Source of the DNA: Sycobia sp. Sy_11
Lineage: Eukaryota; Arthropoda; Insecta; Hymenoptera; Epichrysomallidae
Length of the DNA stretch: 64,000 nt
NCBI GenBank assembly: GCA_018907035.1
Contig: JACCIC010000003.1
Location: 3,184,501-3,248,500 of the forward strand
Reading direction: 5' to 3'
Both the position numbers and the translations under genes were made by a program. The notes beneath the pieces were generated by a model. It was not told the DNA's origin. It searched no databases and worked only from the letters and a program-made list of their open reading frames with translations. How positions within the stretch are numbered: the stretch's first letter is position 1; each line of letters opens with the position of its first letter. Below are positions 62,509-64,000 of the stretch, in pieces.

Positions 62509-64000
62509 ATAGAGATATGGCTTTTTATAAACGCATGTAACGCATACGCGTATATAGTAGAATACATATGCATTTTCTTCTTTATTCAACGAACAGAAGG
62601 GTTAACTTAAGCGAAGAGGCTGAATCGGCTGCGGTTTTTTAATAAACCTTCCAGTTATAATGGGGTTTAATGAAAAATTCTTTATATACGCGCGTGCCGC
62701 CTGCGGCGATGTAGCGTCACCGCGCGGACTTGCGTGTGTGTGTGTGTGTATATACAGCTATTATATAAGTATTATATAAAGTGCCGGCGCGAACGGAAAA
62801 AGAAATACTATTGTATAGATGCGGATATTGGAATTTTTCTACTAAACTAGCTTACTTTTACGTGAGATGGCGCTTTTACCAGTGATAAATTGAAGGCAAG
62901 TTTTAATGAAAATTGTCGAGTCTTTTTCGAGATGAAGATGCTGCCCTTTAGAAGAATGATCATTTTGTTTTGACCTTTAATATTTAAAAATTTTTTTTTA
63001 ATTAGTTATGTGCTAAAATATTTTACTTTTAATTCAAGAAGAAAAGATGGATGAGATAATTTCTCAGATCATGGAAATTAATCCACCTCTCGTGCTGAAA
63101 TTATTTTTTATTTTTCAAGGATAATCTACTTTTTTCTTTTGTGAGAATGTCTTTAATACATATATGATGCATAGATTAAAAAATATCAGACCTGTCACAT
63201 AAATCCATATGATTTTTAGAAACTGTAATGGCATATTAAGTGCAATAATCACACGTATCACAAGAGAAATGGAATGTTGGCAATAGAACATGTTGTTAAC
63301 ATATTCAGTAAAGAAAATTTGGTTTATTTAATATAAGACTTTAGCACGCTATCGAGAGAGACAAATTTAAATATTTTTTATCGTTTTGTTAGAAAGTGTT
63401 TCCTTATAAACAATTGTCGATCTAATGATAATAACTATAAAATAGTAAATCGAAGGAGTCCTATTTTTGAAATTTAAATACGTAAAACTGGCCCCTGTCA
63501 GTTGATCCTCTATTAACAATGCAAACACGCCGACCGTTCATTATTCACGAATAACATTTCGAATAACATTCCTGCGGATTTTTAGAACCAGCTCGCGAAA
63601 TCAGCGTTAATAACCTTTTAGCTTTGCAATATATGTATATATATATATATTATATGGGTGCACGATCAGATAATGGCCGAGGCTGATTTTGTCTCACGCA
63701 TTGGGTCAGGTTCGCCGAGCCTGTGAACCATTTCTATACATGGGAATATCTTCGATAATGCCCGGTGCAAGTTAGAAATTTCGAGGATACAGATTTATAT
63801 ATGGGAGAAGTTTCATTCGAATTATCGAGCGTACGCAGAGCTTCCACAATGGTTTCTGCATTATTTGTAAAAATATTGGAAAACCGGTGACTAGAAACGT
63901 TGAGAACGATGGAGGCGTAGATCGTATTGTATTTCGTTGACAACTTAGTTTTTTTCTTATGTAGAACAAAAAGCAGTAAAAGTCCGATCATTGAGACTGA
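62505..64000. other. Gene-free stretch at the right end
   Basis: AT-rich with a GC-richer patch at 62690-62800. Minus-strand frame 63991-63734 (85 codons) is unrecognised. Nothing else supported. Confidence 0.55.

Overview
The window reads as an insect nuclear genome, most plausibly a hymenopteran. It is AT-rich, has multi-exon genes with GT-AG introns of 1.4 to 5.2 kb, decayed mariner and jockey-like retrotransposon copies, and an extreme load of (TA)n, (GA/CT)n and (GT)n microsatellites. I saw nothing bacterial or viral, no CRISPR array, and no tRNA or rRNA gene that I could support. The order is an inference from the family of the one gene present.

One protein-coding gene is clear: a fatty acyl-CoA reductase on the minus strand between 25044 and 12050. 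Five coding exons (25044-24832, 19670-19422, 17613-17264, 15843-15247, 12191-12050) join in phase across canonical splice sites. They give a 516-residue protein with an N-terminal NAD(P)-binding reductase domain, a Y-x3-K active site, a FAR_C domain and a hydrophobic C-terminal tail. It has no internal stop or frameshift, so it looks functional. The subfamily resembles Drosophila CG5065. A GC-rich leader lies upstream of the ATG, with a probable splice acceptor at 25460, so the promoter and first exon(s) are further right and not identified. A poly(A) signal lies at 11612-11617 on the minus strand.

Layout: 1-11600 is gene-poor and full of microsatellites, with one MITE-like element (about 1954-2505), an inverted repeat (8181-8346) and a GC-richer stretch (9130-10650). 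11612-25460 is the reductase gene. 25460-36400 is non-coding, with GC-richer islands at 28440-28900, 33090-33510 and 35600-36400 that are candidate promoters. 31690-32745 is a decayed non-LTR reverse transcriptase. 36400-46000 holds more transposon debris (reverse transcriptase near 41.0 kb, mariner near 45.6 kb, possible hAT terminus at 40372). 46000-64000 is mostly plain AT-rich DNA with a second mariner relic near 56.5 kb, GC-rich islands at 49.6-50.1 and 58.9-59.8 kb, and a dense microsatellite run from 60.3 to 62.5 kb.

I found no convincing new biological system. The observations most worth checking are the small signal-peptide-like ORF at 52510, the candidate first coding exon at 36435, the donor sites at 10180 and 58381 that end GC-rich or promoter-like stretches, the two short inverted-repeat elements, and the microsatellite density.
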